This document shows positions 1-5,839 of a stretch of 5,861 nt of DNA, piece by piece; position 1 is the stretch's first letter; every line of letters starts with the position of its first letter. Below the pieces are notes generated by a model. That model ran no database searches, was not told the origin of the DNA, and was given only the letters and a program-made list of their open reading frames with translations. Origin of the DNA: Myxococcales bacterium. GTDB taxonomy: Bacteria > Myxococcota_A > Polyangia > Fen-1088. The translations under genes were made by a program, and so were the position numbers. The DNA lies in NCBI GenBank assembly GCA_003170035.1, contig PMZX01000539.1, forward strand, positions 8,200-14,060, given 5' to 3'.

Positions 1-111
1 GTGACTGACGACCGCCGCGACCTGTTGCCTCTCAAGGTCGTGCGCTTGGCGGGCCATGCGCCCATCCAGATTGTGTCCGCTGCCGGATTTCTGCGGCTTC
101 TGCACGACTGA
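1..111 (+). CDS. Possible 3' end of an upstream gene (or 36-codon ORF)
   Basis: The first reading frame is open from the window edge to a TGA at 109-111. It reads 36 residues with a basic/hydrophobic pattern, including PLKVVRLAGHAP and ending FLRLLHD. Third codon positions are about three-quarters G or C, like the real genes here. It starts with GTG at base 1, which may be coincidence of where the window was cut, so this could be the C-terminus of a longer protein. It would be convergent with the flippase gene. No family is recognisable. The opposite strand is also open here, with an ATG at 55-57 reading leftward, so the assignment is weak. Confidence 0.28.
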   Translation: MTDDRRDLLPLKVVRLAGHAPIQIVSAAGFLRLLHD

Positions 112-135
112 GTTCGAGAACTCTCGCACCTCGCT

Positions 136-179
136 GTCCCTTCCTGTCGCGCGCCGGGTCCCTTCCTGTCGCGCGCCGG
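136..179. repeat. Exact 22-bp tandem duplication
   Basis: Two identical 22-bp units lie head to tail at 136-157 and 158-179. Each begins GTCCCTTCCTG and ends CGCGCCGG. A further two matching bases follow before the identity is lost. The repeat sits between the frame ending at 111 and the flippase stop codon at 196-198, so it is apparently non-coding. Each unit contains the self-complementary run CGCGCG (148-153 and 170-175), so the copies could form a 6-bp stem with a 16-nt loop. There is no T tract to suggest a standard terminator. Confidence 0.85.
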
Positions 180-195
180 GTGGCCAATTTGTCAC

Positions 196-1719
196 CTACC
201 CGCGCTTACGGCGCAGGATCTTGAGGAACTTCTCGCGATCGGTGGCGCCGAATTCCCGCGTCCCCAGCAACGCCGACGCGAACACCAGCCCGGCCAGCGC
301 CATGGCCGCAACACCCGCCACGATTCCCACGCCCGGCACAACGCGAGCCACGCCCACGGCAAGAGCCGTCGCGATCAGCACGCGCAACACTGAGAGCAGG
401 GGCAGCCCGGCGCCAAAGCGACGCCACAGATAGCCCAGCGCCACCAAAAACCCGACCAGCATACCGGCCGCGGTCGACGCAGCTGCCGCTGACAGCATGG
501 CCGGGCCTGGGTCGGCGCGGGGAACAAACGTGAAGGCCAGGCCAGTGCCTGCAGCCAGGGTGACGGCCACCAACGCCACTGCAACATAGGGCCGGCCGGA
601 CGCCGTCACGATCGAGCCCGCAATTGACAGCAACGCCAGCGCGACGACCCCGGCCGCCAGGATCGGAAGCGACGCCGCACCAACGCCGTAGCCGGCCGGA
701 TAGAAGATCCTCAACAAGGTTTCAGGACGCGCGCCCAGCACCACCGCCATGGCCGCGCCAAAGATCAGGGCATAGCGAAGAGTCTGCCGCACGTAAGCTC
801 GGGTCGCCTCGCGATCCTCGGCAAAGGTGGAGCGCGAGACCAGCGGAAATATCACGAAGGTCACCACCAGAAGCGCCTGATAGGGCAACAGCGCCAGGCT
901 GCGAACCGCCTCGTATGCTCCCAACAACATGTCGGCCCGCACGCCCCACCCGGCCAGCGCAGCCCCGGCAAAGCGCCGCAGCAGGAGCGAGTCGTAGCTG
1001 AGCGCCAGGTTGATGAGCAGGGTGTACGCCACCGTGCCGCTCATGAAGGCCACCAGGCGCCAGGGTGCGAAGCTGGTTCCTCCGACGGGCGACCACATCT
1101 TGCGCCCCGCCACTAAGAGGATGATCAGCGCCGCAGAGATGAAGCCGGCGAACGCGCCCGCTGCCGAGTGCCCCATCTTGCCGCCCAGCACCGCCCCTCC
1201 CAGCAGCAAGACTGTCTTCGTGATCGAGAAGCCCACATCGAAGCTGGCCTGCACGCGGAACCGGCGCTGCCCGTTGGCTGTGCCCACGAACACCGAATAG
1301 AAGGCGTACAGCAGCGGGATGGCCGCGACCAGACGGAACAGCGACGTGTGCTCGGGCGCGTGCACGAATCCAGCGATGACCGGCGCCGCCAGCAGGAACG
1401 CCAGCGCCACGCCGACGCCCAGAAAGGTCTGCAACCTCAAGCCCGCGCGCTGGACCGCACCGGCGCGACGGTCGTCCTCGGCAGTGAACTTGGACACCGA
1501 CTGGATGGTCCCCTGCACGATGGTGTTGTTCACGATGGAGATGGCGTTGTTCACCACCGAGAAGGCGCCGTACGCGGCCTGGTCAACCACGCGGGCGAGC
1601 AGGAACTTCTGCAAGGCCCCGAACACCATGAACGAGGCCTTGGCAAATCCGATGAAGAGCACGCCGTGGCCCACCTCGACGGCGCGGTCAGGCTGTGTGG
1701 TCTTGTCTGTTTCGGTCAC
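196..1719 (-). CDS. Polysaccharide/oligosaccharide flippase (Wzx/MATE-like, MVF superfamily)
   Basis: Predicted 507-residue integral inner-membrane protein that would move lipid-linked sugar units across the membrane for capsule, O-antigen or exopolysaccharide assembly. The sequence shows about a dozen or more hydrophobic segments along its whole length (for example residues 98-118, 186-204, 278-293, 350-371, 376-398, 408-430). A short soluble N-terminus and a basic C-terminus (ILRRKRG) flank them. The N-terminal part resembles this superfamily: GVLFIGFAKASFMVFG, then LARVVDQAAYGAFSVVNN, and the loop NGQRRF at 149-154. Length fits the family. The start is a GTG at 1717-1719 with no purine-rich ribosome-binding site. 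A GTG 19 codons downstream (residue 20) is preceded by GAGGTGG at good spacing, so translation might start there instead, just before the first membrane segment. No glycosyltransferase or polymerase is adjacent, so the substrate cannot be inferred. Confidence 0.85.
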   Translation of the reverse strand: MTETDKTTQPDRAVEVGHGVLFIGFAKASFMVFGALQKFLLARVVDQAAYGAFSVVNNAISIVNNTIVQGTIQSVSKFTAEDDRRAGAVQRAGLRLQTFLGVGVALAFLLAAPVIAGFVHAPEHTSLFRLVAAIPLLYAFYSVFVGTANGQRRFRVQASFDVGFSITKTVLLLGGAVLGGKMGHSAAGAFAGFISAALIILLVAGRKMWSPVGGTSFAPWRLVAFMSGTVAYTLLINLALSYDSLLLRRFAGAALAGWGVRADMLLGAYEAVRSLALLPYQALLVVTFVIFPLVSRSTFAEDREATRAYVRQTLRYALIFGAAMAVVLGARPETLLRIFYPAGYGVGAASLPILAAGVVALALLSIAGSIVTASGRPYVAVALVAVTLAAGTGLAFTFVPRADPGPAMLSAAAASTAAGMLVGFLVALGYLWRRFGAGLPLLSVLRVLIATALAVGVARVVPGVGIVAGVAAMALAGLVFASALLGTREFGATDREKFLKILRRKRG

Positions 1720-1830
1720 GGCGGGAGGTTACCCGGTTTTCCGGTGAAGCGTTGCCTCAAACCACGACCGGTGGCACCAATGAAAGAAGCTGTGGCAACC
1801 CGCAGGCGAATCCAGCCATAGTGGGCGGCC

Positions 1831-2535
1831 ATGATGTCTTGGTCACGCATGAGCTTCAAGGGCCAGCCGGTCTGGGTGCGGATGGGCGACGACCAGCGGC
1901 CGGTTCTGGACAGCGACGGCCGGGCCGAAATGAAGTACCGCCAGGAAGATGCCAAGAGCTACCGGCCCTCGCCGGGCAACCTGGTGCCGCTGGCCGAGCA
2001 GGGGAGGGAGCCAGCGCCGCGCGCCGAACCCCGTCCCCCGCGTGCGCCCCGTGCCGCGTCCTCGTCTCCTGCACAGCCCCGGGCACGGGCCGCGTCCATC
2101 ACCGACGACCACGTTCCGGGCACGATTCACGTGTGGACCGACGGCGCCTGCTCCGGCAACCCCGGCCCCATGGGCATCGGCATCGTGCTGGTCGCCGACC
2201 GCGAGCGTGCAGAGCGCGGCGAGTACCTGGGCGTCGGCACCAACAACATCGCCGAGTTGACCGCCATCTCGCGCGGGCTCGACCTGGCAGCCGAGCTGGC
2301 GCCCGATCGCACCCGACCTATTCGCATCTACAGTGATTCCAGCTACGCCCTGGGCCTGCTCGGCAAGAACTGGAAGGCCAAGGCCAATCAGGAACTGGTA
2401 GCCAGCCTGCGCGAGCAATTGGCGACCTTTCCGCGCGTGAAGCTGGTCAAGGTGGCTGGCCACGCTGGCGTGGACAACAACGAGCGCTGCGACCAACTCG
2501 CCCGCCAGGCCATCACCTCGCGACACGACGTCTGA
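1831..2535 (+). CDS. Type 1 ribonuclease H with N-terminal extension
   Basis: Ribonuclease HI degrades the RNA strand of RNA:DNA hybrids (R-loops, primers) in the cytoplasm. The catalytic domain covers about residues 98-230 of 234. It has WTDGACSGNPGP with D104, NNIAELTAI with E142, IYSDSSYALG with D169, and GHAGVDNNERCDQLA with H211 and D221. These match the E. coli D10, E48, D70, H124 and D134 set, so it should be active. The basic handle seen in E. coli is largely missing: WKAKANQELV runs straight on to the final strand. The first 50 or so residues form a separate compact stretch (FKGQPVWVRM ... MKYRQ ... SYRPSPGNLVPL). A linker at about 57-90 follows, rich in Pro, Ala and Arg (7 Arg between 59 and 86). 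An alternative start is the ATG at 1849, because the first six codons look less GC-biased. A G-rich stretch before 1831 may serve as ribosome-binding site. The symbol rnhA would be conventional but is not assigned because of the unusual architecture. Confidence 0.93.
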   Translation: MMSWSRMSFKGQPVWVRMGDDQRPVLDSDGRAEMKYRQEDAKSYRPSPGNLVPLAEQGREPAPRAEPRPPRAPRAASSSPAQPRARAASITDDHVPGTIHVWTDGACSGNPGPMGIGIVLVADRERAERGEYLGVGTNNIAELTAISRGLDLAAELAPDRTRPIRIYSDSSYALGLLGKNWKAKANQELVASLREQLATFPRVKLVKVAGHAGVDNNERCDQLARQAITSRHDV

Positions 2536-2548
2536 GCTTGCGCCACAA

Positions 2549-2562
2549 GGCGCGCGAGCGCC
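2549..2562. terminator. Short GC hairpin between convergent genes, possible terminator
   Basis: GGCGC (2549-2553) pairs with GCGCC (2558-2562) around the GNRA-type tetraloop GCGA. It lies in the 40-bp gap between the stop codons of the ribonuclease H gene and the convergent cytochrome gene, where a bidirectional terminator would be expected. The stem is only 5 bp and no T tract follows on either strand, so it is a weak candidate. Confidence 0.3.
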
Positions 2563-2575
2563 CGCTGCGACTGGC

Positions 2576-2887
2576 TCAGCGGTGACAGGCGTTGCAGGCG
2601 GTCGGGTCGACGAACCCGGCTGAAAGTCCGCCGTGCTTCTCACCGTGGCAAGGCGCGCATTTGTCAGCCGAATCCGGGACGTGGCTGGCGGGCGCGCCGT
2701 TGCTTCCGTGGCATTCAGCGCACTGATAGGGCGATTCGGTCGACCTCATGGTGTGGCTTCGATCGTGACAGCCGGATGTCCAGCAATCAGGCTGTTTGCC
2801 GAAGCCGGGATGGTCCGCATCGAGCTGCGGCGCACAGCCGCAAACAGCAAGCAACGTCGCGAGAAGCGTTATCTGTCTCTTGGCCAT
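2576..2887 (-). CDS. Small multiheme c-type cytochrome lipoprotein (four predicted hemes)
   Basis: Predicted 103-residue exported electron-transfer protein. A short basic N-terminus (MAKRQ) is followed by a hydrophobic core (ITLLATLLAVCGC). Lipidation is likely at C16 or C18, anchoring the protein to a membrane facing the periplasm. Three canonical heme-attachment motifs follow: CAECH (56-60), CAPCH (77-81) and CNACH (98-102). An earlier CX4CH motif, CWTSGCH (35-41), resembles the variant known from cytochrome c3 proteins. Additional histidines at 26, 45, 69 and 85 could act as distal heme ligands. The last motif is one residue from the C-terminus. The ATG at 2885-2887 has only a weak upstream GGGAA. 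The gene lies 41 bp downstream of the RAM-domain gene on the same strand, so the two may be cotranscribed. The electron partner is unknown. A metal-binding, non-heme role is possible but less likely given the signal peptide and CXXCH spacing. Confidence 0.8.
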   Translation of the reverse strand: MAKRQITLLATLLAVCGCAPQLDADHPGFGKQPDCWTSGCHDRSHTMRSTESPYQCAECHGSNGAPASHVPDSADKCAPCHGEKHGGLSAGFVDPTACNACHR

Positions 2888-2928
2888 GGTGTCGTTCCCG
2901 GCTGGCTGAAATCCGCCTTCACAGACGA

Positions 2929-3180
2929 CTACCCGCCCGAGGCCCCGAATGCCTCGAAGGTCAGCAGGGTGTAGGTTTCGCGGATGTGCGGGATAGGGTG
3001 GATCTCTCGCTCGATCAGCCGCCCCACGCTGTCCACGTCTTCCACATACAGCTTGACCAGCAGGTCGTACTGTCCACTGATGCTGTAGGCCTCCGAGAAA
3101 CTCTCGATCTCGGCGATGCAGTTGGCCACCTCGGTCACGTGGCCCGGGTCGGTCTTCAACATGACAAAAACAGCTCGCAT
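2929..3180 (-). CDS. Stand-alone Lrp/AsnC ligand-binding (RAM) domain protein
   Basis: An 83-residue protein consisting only of the alpha/beta effector-binding domain found at the C-terminus of Lrp/AsnC regulators. The visible pattern is MRAVFVMLKTDPGHV (strand then helix), IAEIESFSEAYSISGQYDLLVKL with the conserved G-x-Y-D turn at 36-39, and HIRETYTLLTFEAF as the last strand. No helix-turn-helix is present, and the start ATG (3178-3180) lies right at the beginning of the domain. Stand-alone RAM proteins are known to form oligomers and bind small ligands such as amino acids, or to combine with full-length family members; the ligand here is unknown. GGAG lies about 12 nt before the start, a little far for a ribosome-binding site. 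The four-heme lipoprotein gene follows 41 bp downstream, and the glycosyltransferase gene is divergent across a 136-bp gap. Confidence 0.85.
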   Translation of the reverse strand: MRAVFVMLKTDPGHVTEVANCIAEIESFSEAYSISGQYDLLVKLYVEDVDSVGRLIEREIHPIPHIRETYTLLTFEAFGASGG

Positions 3181-3294
3181 GAGCCGAGTCTACTCCGCTT
3201 CACCCTGAACCGGGAATTCCAGGTGCACGGGACAGCCTGGCGACCGCAGGCAGATCGCCCGATTCTCATTTGTCAGCGTAGATTTGCTACTCTA

Positions 3295-3313
3295 GCGGGC
3301 CAGCCCGGCCCGC
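3295..3313 (+). promoter_or_regulatory. Perfect 7-bp GC hairpin covering the ribosome-binding region of the glycosyltransferase gene
   Basis: GCGGGCC (3295-3301) and GGCCCGC (3307-3313) are exact reverse complements separated by the 5-nt loop AGCCC. The stem ends 3 nt before the ATG at 3317, so it occupies the whole position where a Shine-Dalgarno sequence would lie, and no such sequence is visible. An in-frame TAG at 3293-3295 with no alternative start codon in between makes ATG 3317 the earliest possible start. A TANNNT-type -10 candidate, TACTCT, is at 3288-3293, which would put transcription start inside the hairpin. No well-spaced -35 box is visible. The hairpin is seen directly; a regulatory role is inference. 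Confidence 0.5.
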
Positions 3314-3316
3314 ACC

Positions 3317-4231
3317 ATGCAGTCCCGCCCTTCTTTCTCCGTTGTCATTCCCGTGCACGACCGCGCCGGTGAACTGATGAGCTGCCTGCAGGCACTGTGT
3401 GAGGTGGAACCTCCCGACGGCGGTTTCGAGGTGATTGTGGTCGATGACGGCAGCGCGACGGTGCCCGAGACAGCGGCCTTTGCCCAGCGATTGAATCTGT
3501 TGCGGCTGCGAAACCAGGAACGCTGCCGGCCCGCAGCGGCACGCAACCGAGGCGGCCGCCACGCGCGCGGCACACACCTGGCCTTTCTCGATGCGGACTG
3601 CCTGCCCGAGCCCGGCTGGCTGGTGGCCCTGCAGGCCGGCATGGCGCGTTTTCCCGAGGGAGCGCTGCTGGGCGGCTGCACGCTTGACGGATGTCCCGAA
3701 AACCGCTACTCCGCGGCCAGCCACCAGATCCTCGACGTGGTGAATGGCTTCTACAATCAGGACTCGGATCAGGCGCGCTTCTTCCCCGCCACCAACCTGG
3801 CAGTCCCGGCCCAACTGTTTGAGGCCGCGGGCGGCTTCCGGGAGGACTTCTTCACCTCGGAGGATCGCGAGTTCTGCGATCGCTGGCTGCGCCTGGGCCA
3901 TCGGATGGCCGCTGCGCCCGAGGCGCGGGTGCGCCACGTTCACCCAGTGAATATGCGCGCATTCCTGCGCCGTCACTTCGGCTACGGCCAGGGCGCGTAC
4001 CGCTTTCACCGATTGCGCGCCCTTCGCGATCAGCAGGGCCTGCGCCTGGCGCCGCCCGGATTCTATCTACGGCTCTTCGGTCATCCGCTGGCCGCTGGTC
4101 TGGGGCCGCGGGCGCTGGAAATGGAGGCGCTGGTCCTGCTGTCCCAGGCCGCCAGCACGGCAGGCTTCCTGTGGCAGGCCGCGCGGGCGATCGCGGTCGG
4201 CAAGAACGTCGCCAGCGAAGGCCAGCGTTAG
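3317..4231 (+). CDS. Family 2 (GT-A fold) glycosyltransferase
   Basis: Predicted 304-residue enzyme transferring a sugar from a nucleotide-sugar donor, probably cytoplasmic or peripheral on the inner membrane. The N-terminal half is typical GT2: FSVVIPVHDRAGEL (7-20), EVIVVDDGS with D43/D44 for nucleotide binding, an A-A-R-N-x-G motif (residues 74-79), and the metal/donor-binding LDADC with D92 and D94. The acceptor half contains FFPATNLAVP, GGFREDF, and S-E-D-R-E-F at 181-186 with the acidic ED pair expected to include the catalytic base. A segment HVHPVNMRAFLRRHFGYGQGAYRFHR near 207-232 recurs in this type of enzyme. The C-terminus (about 245-295) is helical and moderately hydrophobic but has no clear transmembrane span. 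The stop is 5 bp from the stop of the convergent VOC gene. Acceptor and donor sugars cannot be read from the sequence. Confidence 0.9.
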   Translation: MQSRPSFSVVIPVHDRAGELMSCLQALCEVEPPDGGFEVIVVDDGSATVPETAAFAQRLNLLRLRNQERCRPAAARNRGGRHARGTHLAFLDADCLPEPGWLVALQAGMARFPEGALLGGCTLDGCPENRYSAASHQILDVVNGFYNQDSDQARFFPATNLAVPAQLFEAAGGFREDFFTSEDREFCDRWLRLGHRMAAAPEARVRHVHPVNMRAFLRRHFGYGQGAYRFHRLRALRDQQGLRLAPPGFYLRLFGHPLAAGLGPRALEMEALVLLSQAASTAGFLWQAARAIAVGKNVASEGQR

Positions 4232-4236
4232 CGGCC

Positions 4237-4626
4237 CTACGCCGGATCGGGCCAGTGCGAAAGGCCGATGCGGTTGCCCTCGGGATCCCTGCAGTAGATG
4301 GTGAAGGCTGTCTGGTCGTAGAGCGGCACGCCGGCGTTCGCCAGCCGATCAATCCATGCCTGCCTCTCGGCGCGCTCGATGCGCAGGGCGAGCAGATGCA
4401 GACCCGGCCCTTCCGCGGCCAGCGGCTCGCTGTCATTCGACGTCTTCTCCAGCGCCAGGAACGCGCCCGCTCCCAGGTCGAGCCAGAGCGAGCGCTCTGC
4501 CAGGCGATCCGGCGCAGGCCAGCGCCGCAGGACCGCAAGGCCCAGAATGTTCACGAAGAAGCGCTCGGCGCGCGCCAGATCCCGGACCTTGATGGCAACA
4601 TGGTGCACGGCGGTGGGGCTCGACAT
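4237..4626 (-). CDS. VOC family (glyoxalase/bleomycin-resistance/dioxygenase fold) protein
   Basis: Predicted 129-residue cytoplasmic protein of one vicinal-oxygen-chelate unit made of two beta-alpha-beta-beta-beta modules. Visible hallmarks are VHHVAIKVRDLARAERFFVN at the N-terminus, ILGLAVLRRW, LWLDLGAGAFLALEK, GLHLLALRI, and DPEGNRIGLSHW near the C-terminus. Candidate metal ligands are H8/H9, E60 and H77. The fourth ligand, normally a Glu two residues after the N-x-I of the D-P-x-G-N motif, appears to be Gly (G121). The protein may therefore bind metal differently or not at all, and its reaction cannot be assigned. I chose the ATG at 4624-4626 because the fold starts a few residues later; an ATG at 4642-4644 would add six residues. 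The frame stays open far upstream on this strand, antisense to the cellulase gene, but that part has no recognisable protein character. Confidence 0.85.
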   Translation of the reverse strand: MSSPTAVHHVAIKVRDLARAERFFVNILGLAVLRRWPAPDRLAERSLWLDLGAGAFLALEKTSNDSEPLAAEGPGLHLLALRIERAERQAWIDRLANAGVPLYDQTAFTIYCRDPEGNRIGLSHWPDPA

Positions 4627-4770
4627 GCGGGATACTCTACACATTCTCTCGAAAACCTTCGTGCCTGGGGCCCCCGTGTCCGCTAAAACCAAAACACGGT
4701 GCGGTGAGGATATGTCAGGGAAGGACAATAAGCTGGTCTCCGCTCGCCGCTTCGCGACTCTCCCTCTGAA
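4627..4770. other. Divergent intergenic region between VOC and GH5 genes
   Basis: This 144-bp gap must hold the promoters of both flanking genes. I see no convincing -35/-10 pair for either strand. A TAGAGT hexamer on the minus strand (4634-4639) lies 7 nt before the VOC start and would imply a nearly leaderless transcript, but no matching -35 box is present. A perfect palindrome GGGGCCCC lies at 4667-4674. No Shine-Dalgarno-like sequence precedes the GH5 ATG; the bases just upstream are pyrimidine-rich. Confidence 0.4.
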
Positions 4771-5832
4771 ATGGATACACAAGTGCGCACGTACACGTTG
4801 TCGATAGCCGTCCTCACCGCGCAGGCCCTGGGCTGTGCCAGCGATCCGGCCCAGATTCCACCCTGGAATCCTCCGCCAGTGGCCACTGCCGCGCCAGATG
4901 GCTCGCCGGTGGCAGTGCACGGCCAGCTCAGTGTCGTCGGAACCCAGCTTCTGGACCAAGCCGGCGTGCCGGTTCAACTGAAGGGTGTGAGCGGCACGTC
5001 GTTCGTCTGGGAAACCGCGCCCTTTGCCGAAAGCAAGCAGGCGCTGCTGTATATGCGCGACAACTGGAGGCTGTCGGCGATCCGCGCCGCAATGCCGACC
5101 GGCAACCCCACGGCGCTGAAGGCCAAAGTCGAGACGATCGTTCAGAACGCGATCGAACTCGGTGTCTACGTGCTGGTCGACTGGCACACCGAGAAAGCCG
5201 TGGGTCAGCAAGCCGCAGCAGTCGCATTCTTCACTGAAATGGCGATCAAGTACGGCGCCTATCCCAACGTCATCTGGGAGCCCTACAACGAGCCGAACGG
5301 GTTCACCTGGGCGCAGATCAAGCCCTACCACGAGGCGGTGGTCGCAGCGATCCGGGCCGTGGATCCGGACAACCTGATCGTGCTGGGCACGCCGAACTGG
5401 TCGCAATACGTGGATGAGGCGGCCCTGGATCCGGTGGTCGGGACCAACCTGCTCTACACCTTGCATTTCTATTCGTGCACCCACACGCAGTCGTTTCGCA
5501 GCAGGGGCGACACCGCCATCGCCGCTGGCCTCGCACTCTTCGTGACCGAGTTCGGCGCGACCTTCTCCGACGGAGGTCTGGCCCCCAATCACAACTACGT
5601 CTGCGAGGACGAGACCAATCTCTGGTTCGCCTGGATGGCGCTGAACAACATCAGCGGCGTGGCTTGGAAGCTCGATCAGTGCAGCGACGCGAGTTGCATT
5701 CTGGCGGCCAATGCCCCACTCAACGGCCCGTGGCCCGACAATGTGCTGAGCACCGACGCGGGTGGCGCCGTTTTGGGCGCCGGCATCCAGGGCGGACACG
5801 GTCTCTTTGTGGTGAACTGGATCCGCCAATAG
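4771..5832 (+). CDS. GH5 subfamily 2-like endoglucanase (cellulase), predicted lipoprotein
   Basis: Predicted 353-residue secreted glycoside hydrolase expected to cut internal beta-1,4-glucan bonds of cellulose or related glucans with retention. A lipoprotein signal (LSIAVLTAQALGC, lipobox ALGC, lipidated C22) is followed by a Pro-rich spacer to about residue 46, so the enzyme is probably tethered to the cell envelope. The catalytic domain runs from about 50 to 345: GVSGTSFVW, IRAAM (R105), VDWHTE (H139), IWEPYNEPNG with acid/base E174 preceded by N173, GTPNWSQYVD, LYTLHFYS (H232, Y234), FVTEFGA with nucleophile E260, and GVAWKLDQ (W299). These are the expected GH5 active-site residues. Cysteines at 236, 278, 304 and 309 may form disulfides. 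No carbohydrate-binding module is present. The ATG at 4771 lacks a ribosome-binding site and gives an acidic residue in the signal. A GTG at 4783 would give a more typical signal beginning M-R-T-Y. Confidence 0.93.
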   Translation: MDTQVRTYTLSIAVLTAQALGCASDPAQIPPWNPPPVATAAPDGSPVAVHGQLSVVGTQLLDQAGVPVQLKGVSGTSFVWETAPFAESKQALLYMRDNWRLSAIRAAMPTGNPTALKAKVETIVQNAIELGVYVLVDWHTEKAVGQQAAAVAFFTEMAIKYGAYPNVIWEPYNEPNGFTWAQIKPYHEAVVAAIRAVDPDNLIVLGTPNWSQYVDEAALDPVVGTNLLYTLHFYSCTHTQSFRSRGDTAIAAGLALFVTEFGATFSDGGLAPNHNYVCEDETNLWFAWMALNNISGVAWKLDQCSDASCILAANAPLNGPWPDNVLSTDAGGAVLGAGIQGGHGLFVVNWIRQ

Positions 5833-5839
5833 AGGACCA

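Noticed and set aside
1..57. Minus-strand partial gene starting with ATG at 55-57 and running off the left edge (begins MARQAHDLERQQ)
   Set aside because: It competes with the plus-strand frame over the same bases. Only 19 codons are visible, the ribosome-binding site is weak and no family is recognisable, so neither strand can be chosen with confidence.
1733..1744. CCGG-TTTT-CCGG inverted repeat between the divergent flippase and RNase H genes
   Set aside because: The 4-bp stem has no extension by flanking pairs and is expected by chance in GC-rich DNA.
1168..1821. Plus-strand open frame of about 217 codons overlapping the flippase gene
   Set aside because: Its translation is dominated by His, Arg, Gln and Glu and lies antisense to a well-patterned membrane protein, so it is a shadow frame.
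1843..2643. Minus-strand open frame of about 266 codons antisense to ribonuclease H
   Set aside because: The plus strand carries the conserved catalytic motifs of RNase H in the right order, while the antisense product has no recognisable pattern.
3270..3293. Promoter made of TTGTCA (3270-3275) and TACTCT (3288-3293)
   Set aside because: The hexamers look reasonable singly, but the 12-nt spacing is too short for a sigma-70 type promoter.
3852..4538. Minus-strand frame of about 228 codons across the glycosyltransferase and VOC genes
   Set aside because: It overlaps two well-supported genes in wrong frames and reads as Arg/Pro/Ala-rich low-information sequence.
4627..5829. Long minus-strand open frame continuous with the VOC gene and antisense to the cellulase gene (about 400 codons)
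   Set aside because: The opposite strand encodes a clear GH5 enzyme with all catalytic residues. The antisense translation is rich in His, Arg, Gly and Val with no domain-like pattern, as expected from an out-of-frame reading of GC-rich coding sequence. The VOC fold begins only at the ATG near 4626.
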